Below are positions 52,343 through 60,140 of a stretch of DNA of 64,000 bases, piece after piece. The number at the start of each line of letters is the position of its first letter. Position 1 is the first letter of the stretch. The notes beneath the pieces are model-generated. The model saw nothing but the letters and a program-made list of their open reading frames with translations. It made no database searches and was not told the DNA's origin. Both the position numbers and the translations under genes were made by a program. Source of the stretch: Aquimonas sp964586455 (GTDB lineage: Bacteria; Pseudomonadota; Gammaproteobacteria; Xanthomonadales; Xanthomonadaceae); assembly GCA_964586455.1 (NCBI GenBank), contig CAZPHV010000015.1:23536-87535 (forward strand). Direction: 5' to 3'.

Positions 52343-54211
52343 ATGCTTCGAACACTCGTCCTGCTGCTACTCCTGCTCGCGGCGCTGTGGAGCCCGCCTG
52401 CCGGCAGTGCCGAGACGCTGCGGGTTGAAGCCGTCGCCGGCGACTGGCAGGCCCAAGAGCCGCCGGCGGAGGGCTGGGTCGAGGTCAGCCTGCCCGACAA
52501 CTGGCAGCCGCGCTGGCCCGCGCACGACGGCGTGGTCTGGTACCGATTGCGCTGGCAGCAGCCCTCGCCGCGGGAGGGCTTGGGGCTGTACATCGAGTAC
52601 GTCAACCTGGCGGCCGAGGTGCGCGTCAACGGCGCCCTGCTGGCGCGCGACCCGCAGCGCATTGAGCCGCTGTCGCGGCTCTGGAACAGCCCGCGCCACT
52701 GGCACCTGCCGACCGCCCTGCAGCGCAGCGGCGAGAACACCGTGCTCGTTCGCGTTTCCGGGTTCGCGGCCTATGCCGGCGGCCTGGGCCCTGTCGCGGT
52801 CGGCGATGCGGAAACGCTGGCCCATCGCCAGACCCAGGCGCTGTGGCTGCGGCAGGGGCTTGCCCATGTCAGCATCGGGATCGGTCTCACCCTGGGCCTG
52901 TTCTTCCTGCTGCTGTGGCTGCTGCGTCGGCGCGAAGTGGCCTACGGCTGGTTCGCCGCCCAGCAGCTGGCCTGGTCCCCGATCGCCTGGAACCAGATCG
53001 CGCTCAGCCCCTGGCCGTTCGCCAGCACCCATGCCTACCAGGCGATGACCACGGTGATGCTGCTGGTGTTCAGCGGCTGCTGGGTCATGTTCGTGCTGCG
53101 CTTCTGCGAACGGCGCTGGCCCCGCGGTGAAACCGGCCTGTGGCTGCTGCTCGCGGCGGCCTCGCTGGCCATGGTGCTCGCCCCCGACGGCAGCAAGCGC
53201 GAGGTTCGCGAACTGCTGCTGATGCTGGCGGTGATCGTGAACGCCGGCGCCAACCTGCTGTTCGTGGCGCTGGCCGCGCGCAGCGGCCGCCTGGACCACC
53301 GGATCCTGGCCGGATTCGCCCTGGTCAGCCTGATCGCGGGCGTGCATGACGCGCTGGCGGTGATGGGCCTGATCCCGGGAGAGGTGTACTACGCGACGCT
53401 GACGCTCAACCTCACCGTGATCGGCGTGGCCGTCGTGCTGGCCTGGAACTTCACGCGCAGCCTGAGCCGCATCGAGGGATTCAACGCCGAGCTCGGCCGC
53501 AGCGTGGAGCTGGCCCGCGGCGAGCTGGCGGACACCCTGCGCCGACAGCACGAGCTGGAGCTGGTGAACGCGCGCCTCGCCGAGCGGGTGGGCCTCGCCC
53601 ACGATCTGCACGACGGCATGGGCGGCAAACTGGTCAGCACCATCGCCAGCCTGCGCCAGGCCCCGCAGGACCCGCTGCCGGCGCAGGCCGTGCTGGGCCT
53701 GTTCGAGGAGCTCCGCGACGACCTGCGCCTGATCATCGATAGCGCCTCGGCCCAACACTACGGCCAGAACGCGCTGGGCGACCTGCTGGCGCCAGTCCGT
53801 CACCGCCTCACGCATCTGTTCGAGGCCCACGACATTTCCGTGCGCTGGCGGGTCGAGGGCCTGGAGCAGATCCGTCTGCGCGCCGAGCACAGCCTGGATC
53901 TGCTGAGGGTGCTGCAGGAGGCCCTGATCAATGCCTTCAAGCACAGCGGCGCGCGCAGGGTCGAGGCCAGCCTCGTCGCACAAGGCGAAAACCTGCTGCT
54001 GGAGGTCAGCGACGACGGCAAGGGCTTCCCGACGACCGAAGGCCACGCAACCGACTCGGTAGCAGGCACTGGGCTGCGAAGCATGCGCTCGCGCGCAAGC
54101 AGGCTGGGTGGGGCGCTTACGGTAGACAGTTCGGGGGCGGGAACGCGGCTTCGGTTGTCCGTCCCGCTGTCCGAGGCGCTTCGGGAACCCTGCGCCCCGC
54201 TGTCGCCCTGA
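52343..54211 (+). CDS. 7TMR-DISM-type sensor histidine kinase (HisKA_3)
   Basis: A 622-aa sensor kinase with signal peptide (TLVLLLLLLAALWSPPAGSA). A periplasmic galactose-binding-like domain covers about residues 30-160 (WYRLRWQQPSPREGLGLYIE, NGALLARDP). Seven hydrophobic segments between about 165 and 375 fit a 7TMR-DISM module. A short coiled coil leads to the HisKA_3 site LAHDLHDGMGGKLVST near residue 420, then EALINAFKHSGA and DDGKGF of the ATPase. HisKA_3 kinases pair with NarL/LuxR-type regulators, such as the one at 47732. Its start is 176 bp from, and divergent to, the glycine-rich gene. Confidence 0.9.
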   Translation: MLRTLVLLLLLLAALWSPPAGSAETLRVEAVAGDWQAQEPPAEGWVEVSLPDNWQPRWPAHDGVVWYRLRWQQPSPREGLGLYIEYVNLAAEVRVNGALLARDPQRIEPLSRLWNSPRHWHLPTALQRSGENTVLVRVSGFAAYAGGLGPVAVGDAETLAHRQTQALWLRQGLAHVSIGIGLTLGLFFLLLWLLRRREVAYGWFAAQQLAWSPIAWNQIALSPWPFASTHAYQAMTTVMLLVFSGCWVMFVLRFCERRWPRGETGLWLLLAAASLAMVLAPDGSKREVRELLLMLAVIVNAGANLLFVALAARSGRLDHRILAGFALVSLIAGVHDALAVMGLIPGEVYYATLTLNLTVIGVAVVLAWNFTRSLSRIEGFNAELGRSVELARGELADTLRRQHELELVNARLAERVGLAHDLHDGMGGKLVSTIASLRQAPQDPLPAQAVLGLFEELRDDLRLIIDSASAQHYGQNALGDLLAPVRHRLTHLFEAHDISVRWRVEGLEQIRLRAEHSLDLLRVLQEALINAFKHSGARRVEASLVAQGENLLLEVSDDGKGFPTTEGHATDSVAGTGLRSMRSRASRLGGALTVDSSGAGTRLRLSVPLSEALREPCAPLSP

Positions 54212-54308
54212 GAGCCATGCCGTACTGAGGCTGCAGCCGTCGGGGCCGAGGCGAGCATCGGGTGGCGCAGCCGCTACCATGCGTCCTCCCCGCACCCGAG
54301 ACCACGCC

Positions 54309-55589
54309 ATGATCGTGCACAGCGCCGCATGGGCCGAACAGGCCGACCGCGCAGATCCGCTCTCCCGCTTCCGCGAGCGCTTCCACATTCCCCGCCACGG
54401 CGAGGGCGAGCTGGCCTACTTCGTGGGCAACTCGCTGGGCCTGCAGTCGAAGGACGCCGAGGCCGCGGTGCTGGGCGAGCTCCAGGTCTGGCGCGAGCTG
54501 GCGGTGGAGGGCCACTTCAAGGGCGAGCGGCCGTGGCTGCGCTACCTGGAATCAATGAACGCGCCGCTGGCCGAGCTGGTCGGCGCCCAGCCCATCGAGG
54601 TGGCGGCGATGAACACGCTGACCGTCAACCTGCACCTGCTGATGGTTAGCTTCTACCGGCCCACGCCGGAGCGCCCGGCGATCCTGATCGAGGCGGGGGC
54701 ATTTCCGTCGGACTGGCAGGCGGTGGAGTCGCAGATCCGCTTCCACGGTTTCGACCCGGCGCAGTGTCTGATCGAAGTGCAGCCGGATGAGCCGAGCGGA
54801 ACGATTTCGATGCAGGCGATTGCGCGCGCGATCGAGCAGCACGGCCCGCGGCTGGCCCTGGTGCTGTGGCCGGGTATCCAGTACCGCACCGGCCAGGCCT
54901 TCGATCTCAAGGAGATCGCGCGGCTTGCCCAAGCGCAAGGCGCGGCGGTGGGCTTCGACTGCGCGCACGCCGCCGGCAATCTGCCCCTGGCCCTGCACGA
55001 CAGCGGCGCCGACTTCGCTACCTGGTGCCACTACAAGTACATCAACAGTGGCCCCGGCGCAGTCAGCGGCATCTTCGTGCACGAGCGCCACGCGCAGGAC
55101 GCCACCCTGCCGCGGCTGACCGGTTGGTATGGGCACAAACTGTCGACGCGCTTTCAGATGGCCGCCAGCTTCGACCCCACGCCGGGTGCGGAAGGATGGG
55201 CGATGAGCAACCCGCCGATCCTGGCGCTGGCGCCGGTGCGCGCCTCGCTGGAGCTGTTCCGCGAAGCCGGCGGCATGCGTGCGCTGCGCGAACGCTCGCT
55301 GCGGCTGACCGGCTATCTGGAGTCGCTGATCGAGGCCGAGCTGTCGAACGTGCTTGAGGTGCTCACGCCGCGCGAACCCGAGCGCCGCGGCTGCCAGCTT
55401 TCGCTGCGTGTGCGAGGTGGACGTGAGCAGGGCCGCGCGCTGTTCGAATATCTCGCCATGCAAGGCGTGCTCGGTGACTGGCGCGAACCCGACGTGATCC
55501 GCATCAGCCCTGCGCCGCTGTACAACCGCTTCGCCGAGATCCGCCGCTTCGCCGATACCGTGCTGGCGTGGAGCAAGGCGCAAACTTGA
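54309..55589 (+). CDS. kynU: Kynureninase
   Basis: KynU is a PLP enzyme that cleaves kynurenine or 3-hydroxykynurenine to (hydroxy)anthranilate and alanine in tryptophan breakdown or NAD synthesis. From ATG 54309 it has 426 aa; an ATG ten codons earlier is possible. Motifs: YFVGNSLGLQSKDAEAAVLG, FDCAHAAGNLPLALHDSGAD and the PLP lysine in WCHYKYINSGPGA. The RFQMAASFDPTPGAEGW segment is also typical. No other kyn gene lies next to it. It is convergent with the 55619 gene. Confidence 0.95.
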   Translation: MIVHSAAWAEQADRADPLSRFRERFHIPRHGEGELAYFVGNSLGLQSKDAEAAVLGELQVWRELAVEGHFKGERPWLRYLESMNAPLAELVGAQPIEVAAMNTLTVNLHLLMVSFYRPTPERPAILIEAGAFPSDWQAVESQIRFHGFDPAQCLIEVQPDEPSGTISMQAIARAIEQHGPRLALVLWPGIQYRTGQAFDLKEIARLAQAQGAAVGFDCAHAAGNLPLALHDSGADFATWCHYKYINSGPGAVSGIFVHERHAQDATLPRLTGWYGHKLSTRFQMAASFDPTPGAEGWAMSNPPILALAPVRASLELFREAGGMRALRERSLRLTGYLESLIEAELSNVLEVLTPREPERRGCQLSLRVRGGREQGRALFEYLAMQGVLGDWREPDVIRISPAPLYNRFAEIRRFADTVLAWSKAQT

Positions 55590-55618
55590 TCGCCGGCGAG
55601 GCGCTCGGGCGCCTCAGC

Positions 55619-55933
55619 TCATGCCGATCGCGGCCCCGCCAGCAGTCGCCTAAGCAGCGCCGCCAACGTGATCACCGCGAGAAATGCGCCGTAACCCACC
55701 ACGGTGGCGAGGATCTGCGGCCACATCGAACCGATGCTGTCGTCAGCCTCGGCCAGCGCCCATGGCCCGGCGATGGCGGCGGCGGCGATCGACAGCGCGA
55801 TCGCGAGCAGGTCGAACACGCGTCCTGACCAGCGTGCCGGCCAGCGACGCAGGCGCCAATAGACCACCACGATCACCAGGTACCAGGGCAGAAACAGGAT
55901 CAGGGCCAGGTTGAGTTCGACCTGCGGATGCAT
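55619..55933 (-). CDS. Small membrane protein of unknown function
   Basis: A 104-aa protein from ATG 55933 with three hydrophobic segments (NLALILFLPWYLVIVVVYW, LLAIALSIAAAAIAGPWAL, ILATVVGYGAFLAVITLAAL). The family is not recognised. It lies 11 bp downstream of a DUF2909-type gene, so the two are probably one operon and may form a membrane pair. Confidence 0.7.
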   Translation of the reverse strand: MHPQVELNLALILFLPWYLVIVVVYWRLRRWPARWSGRVFDLLAIALSIAAAAIAGPWALAEADDSIGSMWPQILATVVGYGAFLAVITLAALLRRLLAGPRSA

Positions 55934-55944
55934 GTCTGCCCCCC

Positions 55945-56151
55945 TCAGCCGCCGATGCCGTGCGGCTGCACGACACCTGCAGCAATGCCCAGCAGCAGCG
56001 CTGCGATCAAGCCCAGCGAACAGGCCACGCGCCACCCCAGCGCTCGCAGGGTGCGTCGGCTCCCGCCGTTGTCACTGACGAGGTAGTACAGGCCGGAGCC
56101 CAGATGGAACAGCACCGCAGCCACGCCAAGCAGGATCAATAGGGTCTTCAT
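55945..56151 (-). CDS. DUF2909-type twin-transmembrane protein
   Basis: A 68-aa protein with two transmembrane helices (LLGVAAVLFHLGSGLYYLV and ACSLGLIAALLLGIAAGVV) separated by NGGSRRTLRALGWR. This recalls the twin-transmembrane DUF2909 family, often found near cytochrome oxidase assembly genes. Its ATG overlaps the MocR stop (ATGA), tying it to the cytochrome c operon upstream. Its role is unknown. Confidence 0.75.
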   Translation of the reverse strand: MKTLLILLGVAAVLFHLGSGLYYLVSDNGGSRRTLRALGWRVACSLGLIAALLLGIAAGVVQPHGIGG

Positions 56152-57569
56152 GGGTGTCCTTTCAACAGCTCATGGGCGAGCTCGCCCAGGGTGGCCAGCG
56201 CCGGCAAGACACGCTCGGGCGCGTGGCCGACATTGATGCGCAGGCAATCGCGAAAGCGCGCGTCGGAACTGAACACCTGCCCCGGCGCCAGGCCGATCGC
56301 GCGCTCCAGCGCGGCCTGATGCAGGCGCATCGCGTCCATACCCGCGGGCAGCTGCAGCCACAGGAAGTAACCACCCTGCGGCCGCGACAGCCGGGTGCCC
56401 GCCGGAAAGCGCGCCTCGATTTCGCGGCGGGCGGCATGCATGCGATGCGCCAGCGCCCCGCGCAGTCGACGCAGGTGGCGCTCGTAGCCGCCGCGCTCCA
56501 GGTACTGCAGCACGGCGGTCTGTGCAGGCAGCGAGGCGGCCAGCGTCGTCATCAGAATCAGTCGCTGCACCTGCAGCTGGTAGCGGCCAGCGGCAATCCA
56601 GCCCAGGCGGTACCCGGGCGCCAGTGACTTCGAGAACGAACCGCAGTGAAGGACCCGCCCCGTGCGGTCGAAGGCCTTGGCCGGGCGCGGGCGCTGGCTG
56701 CCGAAGTACAGCTCGCCGTAGACGTCGTCTTCGATCAGTGGCACTTCGTGCTTGGCCAGCAGCTCGACCAAGGCACGCCTGCGCGGTTCCGGCATCAGGC
56801 AGCCCAGCGGGTTCTGGAAACTCGGCATCAGCCAGCAGGCGGCGATGCGTTCGTGCCCCAGGGCCTGTTCGAGCGCATCGAGGTCGATGCCCTCGACCGG
56901 ATCGGTCGGCAGCGCCAGCGCGCGCAGTTTCAGGCGCTCGATCGCCTGCAGGCTCGCATAGAACGCGGGCGATTCGATCACCACCGTGTCGCCGGGCCGG
57001 GTCAACACCTGCAGCCCTGCGTTCAGGCCCTCCAGCGCGCCGTGCGTGAGCACGATCTCCTGCGGCGACACGGCGATTCCGTCGAGGCGGTAGCGGGTCG
57101 CGATGTGCTCGCGCAGGCGTGGGTTGCCCGGCGACAGGTTCTCGACGATGTCCTGCGGGGCGAGCGTGCGCAGGCTGCTTGAGGCCGCGCGCGCCAGCTG
57201 CTCCAACGGAAACAACTCGGGGCCCGGAAAGGCCGAGCCGAGCGGTGCCACGCCGGGGCTGCGAGCGGCCTGCAGCACGTCGAACACCAGCTCGCTGATC
57301 GCAACCTCGCTGGGACCTTCCGGCAACGAGGACACCGTCCAGGGCGCAGCGTCGAGCAAGGCACTCGGCAGCACGTAGAAGCCCGATTGCGGACGCGCCA
57401 GAACAAGTCCTTCGCGTTCCAGCTGCTGGTAGGCCATGAATACGGTCGAAGCGCTCACGCCGCGCCGGGCCTTGGCTTCGCGCACCGAGGGCAGGCGCTC
57501 ACCTGCACGCAGCTGCCCGCTGCGAATCAGCGCGGCCAACTCTCCGGCGTATTGCTGGTAGAGCAGCAT
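56148..57569 (-). CDS. MocR-type GntR/aminotransferase transcription regulator
   Basis: A 473-aa protein from ATG 57569 (MLLYQQYAGELAALIRSGQL). The N-terminal GntR winged helix has LPSVREAKARRGVSASTVFM and AYQQLEREGLVLARPQSGFY. A fold-type I aminotransferase domain follows, with the PLP lysine in HCGSFSKSLAPGYRLGWI and the aspartate/tyrosine region IEDDVYGELYF. MocR proteins sense PLP or an amine/amino-acid ligand. It follows a cytochrome c gene by 7 bp. The target is unknown, though kynU nearby is PLP-dependent and amino-acid related. Confidence 0.92.
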   Translation of the reverse strand: MLLYQQYAGELAALIRSGQLRAGERLPSVREAKARRGVSASTVFMAYQQLEREGLVLARPQSGFYVLPSALLDAAPWTVSSLPEGPSEVAISELVFDVLQAARSPGVAPLGSAFPGPELFPLEQLARAASSSLRTLAPQDIVENLSPGNPRLREHIATRYRLDGIAVSPQEIVLTHGALEGLNAGLQVLTRPGDTVVIESPAFYASLQAIERLKLRALALPTDPVEGIDLDALEQALGHERIAACWLMPSFQNPLGCLMPEPRRRALVELLAKHEVPLIEDDVYGELYFGSQRPRPAKAFDRTGRVLHCGSFSKSLAPGYRLGWIAAGRYQLQVQRLILMTTLAASLPAQTAVLQYLERGGYERHLRRLRGALAHRMHAARREIEARFPAGTRLSRPQGGYFLWLQLPAGMDAMRLHQAALERAIGLAPGQVFSSDARFRDCLRINVGHAPERVLPALATLGELAHELLKGHP

Positions 57570-57576
57570 GGCCGGT

Positions 57577-58875
57577 TCAGCGCCTGACCATGCCGCCGAG
57601 CTCGCGAACTTCGTCCGGCGTGATCGGCCGCGGCGAGTCGCCCCAGCGGTCGCGCAGGTCATTCACGAGAGCGGCGATCTCGCTCGCATTCAGACGATGG
57701 GCATAAGGCGGCATGGTGTGCGGTCGCGGGTTGAGCGGCGCGCTCGGCGCGACCGCGCCGAGCGCGATCAACTTCACCAGATTCACCGGGTCCGGGCCGA
57801 TCACCGCAGCCGAGTCCACCAGCGCCGGATAGCGGCCGCGATCACCTTCACCCTTGAGACCATGGCAGTCGGCGCAGTGCTGCTCGTAGAGGGCGCGGCC
57901 TTCACGCAGATGCCCGGAGCTCACACGCAGGCGATTGCTTCGCGCTGACAGCACCGGCGGCGCCGGCAGGCTGCGCAGATAGATTTCGATTGCTGCTGCG
58001 TCCGCGCTGTCCAGATGGCGGGTGCTGGTGGCGATTACATCGGCCATTGCGCCGTAGCCGCCGCGATCATGTGCGCTGCCGCCGAGCAGATAGGTGGCGA
58101 TCGCGCCGTCCTCGAAGCGGTCGCTGAGCGAAGCGGCATGCAGTGCGGGCGCGTACCAACCGGAGATTCGACTGCCCCCCAGTTCGGCGTCTGCCGCCAT
58201 CGAGGCGAAGCGCCCGCGCGCGCCGTGGCACATCGCGCAGTGTCCGATGCCGTTCACCAGCTCGCGCCCGCGTTGCCACTCGGGGCTCATGCCCGCGACC
58301 GGCTGCAAGGCAGCGGGGCGGTGGTACAGGAGCCGCCAGACCAGCATCGAACCCGGCAGATCCGCGGGAAAGCTCAGGACCCGTTCGGGCTGCGCGAGCG
58401 CCAGCGGCGGCAGTTGGCCCAGGTAGGCGAACAGGGCCTCGATATCGCGCTCGGACAGCTGCGCGAAGCTGGCGTAGGGGAACACCGGCGCCGCAATACC
58501 GTTGCGACTGACGCCGTGCCGCATCGCATGCGCGAACTCGGCCAAGGACCAGTCGCCGTTGCCGAACTCGGGATCAGGCGTGAGGTTGCTCGAGTACACC
58601 GTGCCGTAGTCGCTGCTGAAGGCACGACCGCCGGCGTAGGCTTGGCCGCCGGTCGCGGTGTGGCAACCGGCGCAGTTGCCGATACGCGCCAGGTAGGCAC
58701 CGTGCGCGACCAGATCGGCATCGGTCGCAACCACCCTCGCCTGCCCGCTGGGCACGCGAAACGGCGTCAGCCCACCCTGCTGCACCAGTCCGTACAGGCC
58801 GAAGCTGAGCAGCAGCATCAGCAGCGGCAGCAGAATCACCGCGGCAGGCAGCCAGCGCGGAATGCGCCGGCTCAT
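57577..58875 (-). CDS. Membrane-anchored tri-haem cytochrome c
   Basis: A 432-aa protein with an N-terminal transmembrane anchor (LPAAVILLPLLMLLLSFGLY) and three CXXCH haem sites: CAGCH, CAMCH and CADCH, each in a cytochrome c-like segment (GEYDARIGNC-type, GIGHCAMCHGARG, LYEQHCADCHGLKG). Organisation resembles the cytochrome c subunit of membrane dehydrogenases such as alcohol or gluconate dehydrogenase, but no dehydrogenase gene adjoins. Its ATG overlaps the stop of the upstream cytochrome gene (ATGA). It acts on the periplasmic face as an electron carrier. Confidence 0.88.
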   Translation of the reverse strand: MSRRIPRWLPAAVILLPLLMLLLSFGLYGLVQQGGLTPFRVPSGQARVVATDADLVAHGAYLARIGNCAGCHTATGGQAYAGGRAFSSDYGTVYSSNLTPDPEFGNGDWSLAEFAHAMRHGVSRNGIAAPVFPYASFAQLSERDIEALFAYLGQLPPLALAQPERVLSFPADLPGSMLVWRLLYHRPAALQPVAGMSPEWQRGRELVNGIGHCAMCHGARGRFASMAADAELGGSRISGWYAPALHAASLSDRFEDGAIATYLLGGSAHDRGGYGAMADVIATSTRHLDSADAAAIEIYLRSLPAPPVLSARSNRLRVSSGHLREGRALYEQHCADCHGLKGEGDRGRYPALVDSAAVIGPDPVNLVKLIALGAVAPSAPLNPRPHTMPPYAHRLNASEIAALVNDLRDRWGDSPRPITPDEVRELGGMVRR

Positions 58876-59876
58876 TCGGGGTTGGCCTTCGATTGATCGG
58901 CCACGTCGACGTCGCAGCCGCTTGAATGGTCGCAGGTCCGCTGTGCGCTGGTGTCGGCGCGCGCGGATTCTGCGCTGGGCCCCCGCCTACGCGGGGGCGA
59001 CGAAATGGGTGCTCGCGGGGCCTCGGTTGCGTGACCGGAGCTCTGTGCCTCGACCGGCGCGGCAGAGTCCTGCGCTTCGCCCCTGCCCTGCGTCGGAACA
59101 GACACCGACGACCCGAGTGCGTCAGCGAAGGCCGCGGTCTCGAAGCGCGCCCGAGCTGATTCGCTACCGACCGGGTTCGAACCGCAGGCCTCGGGCAGTG
59201 CGAAGCTGCCCGCGGCCGCGGGGCGACGCGGCTGGCTGTGGCCCTGCCTCGACAGCCATTCGGCGATTGCGCGGATCTCGGTGGGCTCGAGCGTACGCGC
59301 GATATCGGCCATGCAATCCGGCGCGCTCGCACTGCGTACGCCGGTACGCCAGGCGCCGAACTGCGCGACCACGTACTCGGCCGGCAGCCCGACCAGAGCC
59401 GGCACGCCGGGCTCCAGCCCGACCAGATCGGCGCCGTGGCAGCTCGCGCAGGCGTGCAGGCCGCGCGCGGGGTCGCCCTGCTCCACCAGTCGCTTCGCAA
59501 TGGCATCGTCGGGGCGCGCCTCGCGCGCCGCCAGCTCGTCAGCGGGCGCAGTTTTGGGCGGCAGTGCGGCATACCAGTCGCCAATCTCGCGCAAGTAGTC
59601 GTCGTCAAGATGGCGCACCAGCCAAGCCATCTGCAGGTGCTGACGGCCGCCATCGCGAAATCCGCGCAGCTGCTCGTAGAGATAGGCGCCGGGCTTGCCG
59701 GCCAGATGAGGCGCGTAGGCGCTGCCGTCAGCGCCTTCACCACGCTCGCCGTGGCAGGCAGCACAGGTGGCCAGCCGGTCACCGAAATCGGGGTCTGCGT
59801 CTGCGTCCTGCGCGCTGACTGCCAGCGCAGTCAGGCTCAGGGCCATCGCGAAACACGAGGGGATCCATGGGTTCAT
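58872..59876 (-). CDS. Di-haem cytochrome c with repeat-derived C-terminal extension
   Basis: A 334-aa exported protein (signal SCFAMALSLTALAVSAQ) with two cytochrome c domains, haem sites CAACH (near residue 35) and CASCH (near residue 141). The domains end near residue 215. The last ~115 residues are low-complexity (RRPAAAGSFALPEACGSNPV, PRAPISSPPRRRGPSAESAR) and are encoded partly by a palindromic repeat at 58979-58998. It may pass electrons to the tri-haem cytochrome encoded next, or to a terminal oxidase. The tail is probably not conserved. Confidence 0.85.
   Translation of the reverse strand: MNPWIPSCFAMALSLTALAVSAQDADADPDFGDRLATCAACHGERGEGADGSAYAPHLAGKPGAYLYEQLRGFRDGGRQHLQMAWLVRHLDDDYLREIGDWYAALPPKTAPADELAAREARPDDAIAKRLVEQGDPARGLHACASCHGADLVGLEPGVPALVGLPAEYVVAQFGAWRTGVRSASAPDCMADIARTLEPTEIRAIAEWLSRQGHSQPRRPAAAGSFALPEACGSNPVGSESARARFETAAFADALGSSVSVPTQGRGEAQDSAAPVEAQSSGHATEAPRAPISSPPRRRGPSAESARADTSAQRTCDHSSGCDVDVADQSKANPE
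58979..58998. repeat. GCCCCCGC/GCGGGGGC palindrome inside the cytochrome c gene
   Basis: A perfect 8-bp stem with a CTAC loop (GCCCCCGCCTACGCGGGGGC). The surrounding CGCTGGGC and GACGAAATGGG look like flanks of a dispersed intergenic repeat. It lies within the coding frame of the di-haem cytochrome c, encoding SPPRRRGP. Confidence 0.6.
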
Positions 59877-60124
59877 GCCGACATGGTGACCGGATCAGAT
59901 TGACCCGTACAGCGGCAGATTCCGCCAAAACTTACCGTATCAGTTGAGGCGGGAGAGCGTGGATGCGCCAGCGTCAGCGCGTTCGCGTCTCTCGCCTTCG
60001 TCCTGCGCAGCCGCCTCAGGCCTCAGGCTTGGTGAATCGCTGATGCGAGCAGGGGCCCGCCGGGACGAGTCACTTGCTTGTGGCTTCTCAGCCTTGAGAC
60101 CACAGTCAAAGCGGCTGCAGCCCC

Positions 60125-60140
60125 GCCGACGTCAGTCGGC
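60125..60140 (-). terminator. Hairpin with the lysS stop codon in its loop
   Basis: A 6-bp stem GCCGAC / GTCGGC with loop GTCA; the lysS TGA (60132-60134, minus strand) is in the loop, the same layout as at the guaB end. No T-run follows, so termination is uncertain. Confidence 0.4.
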
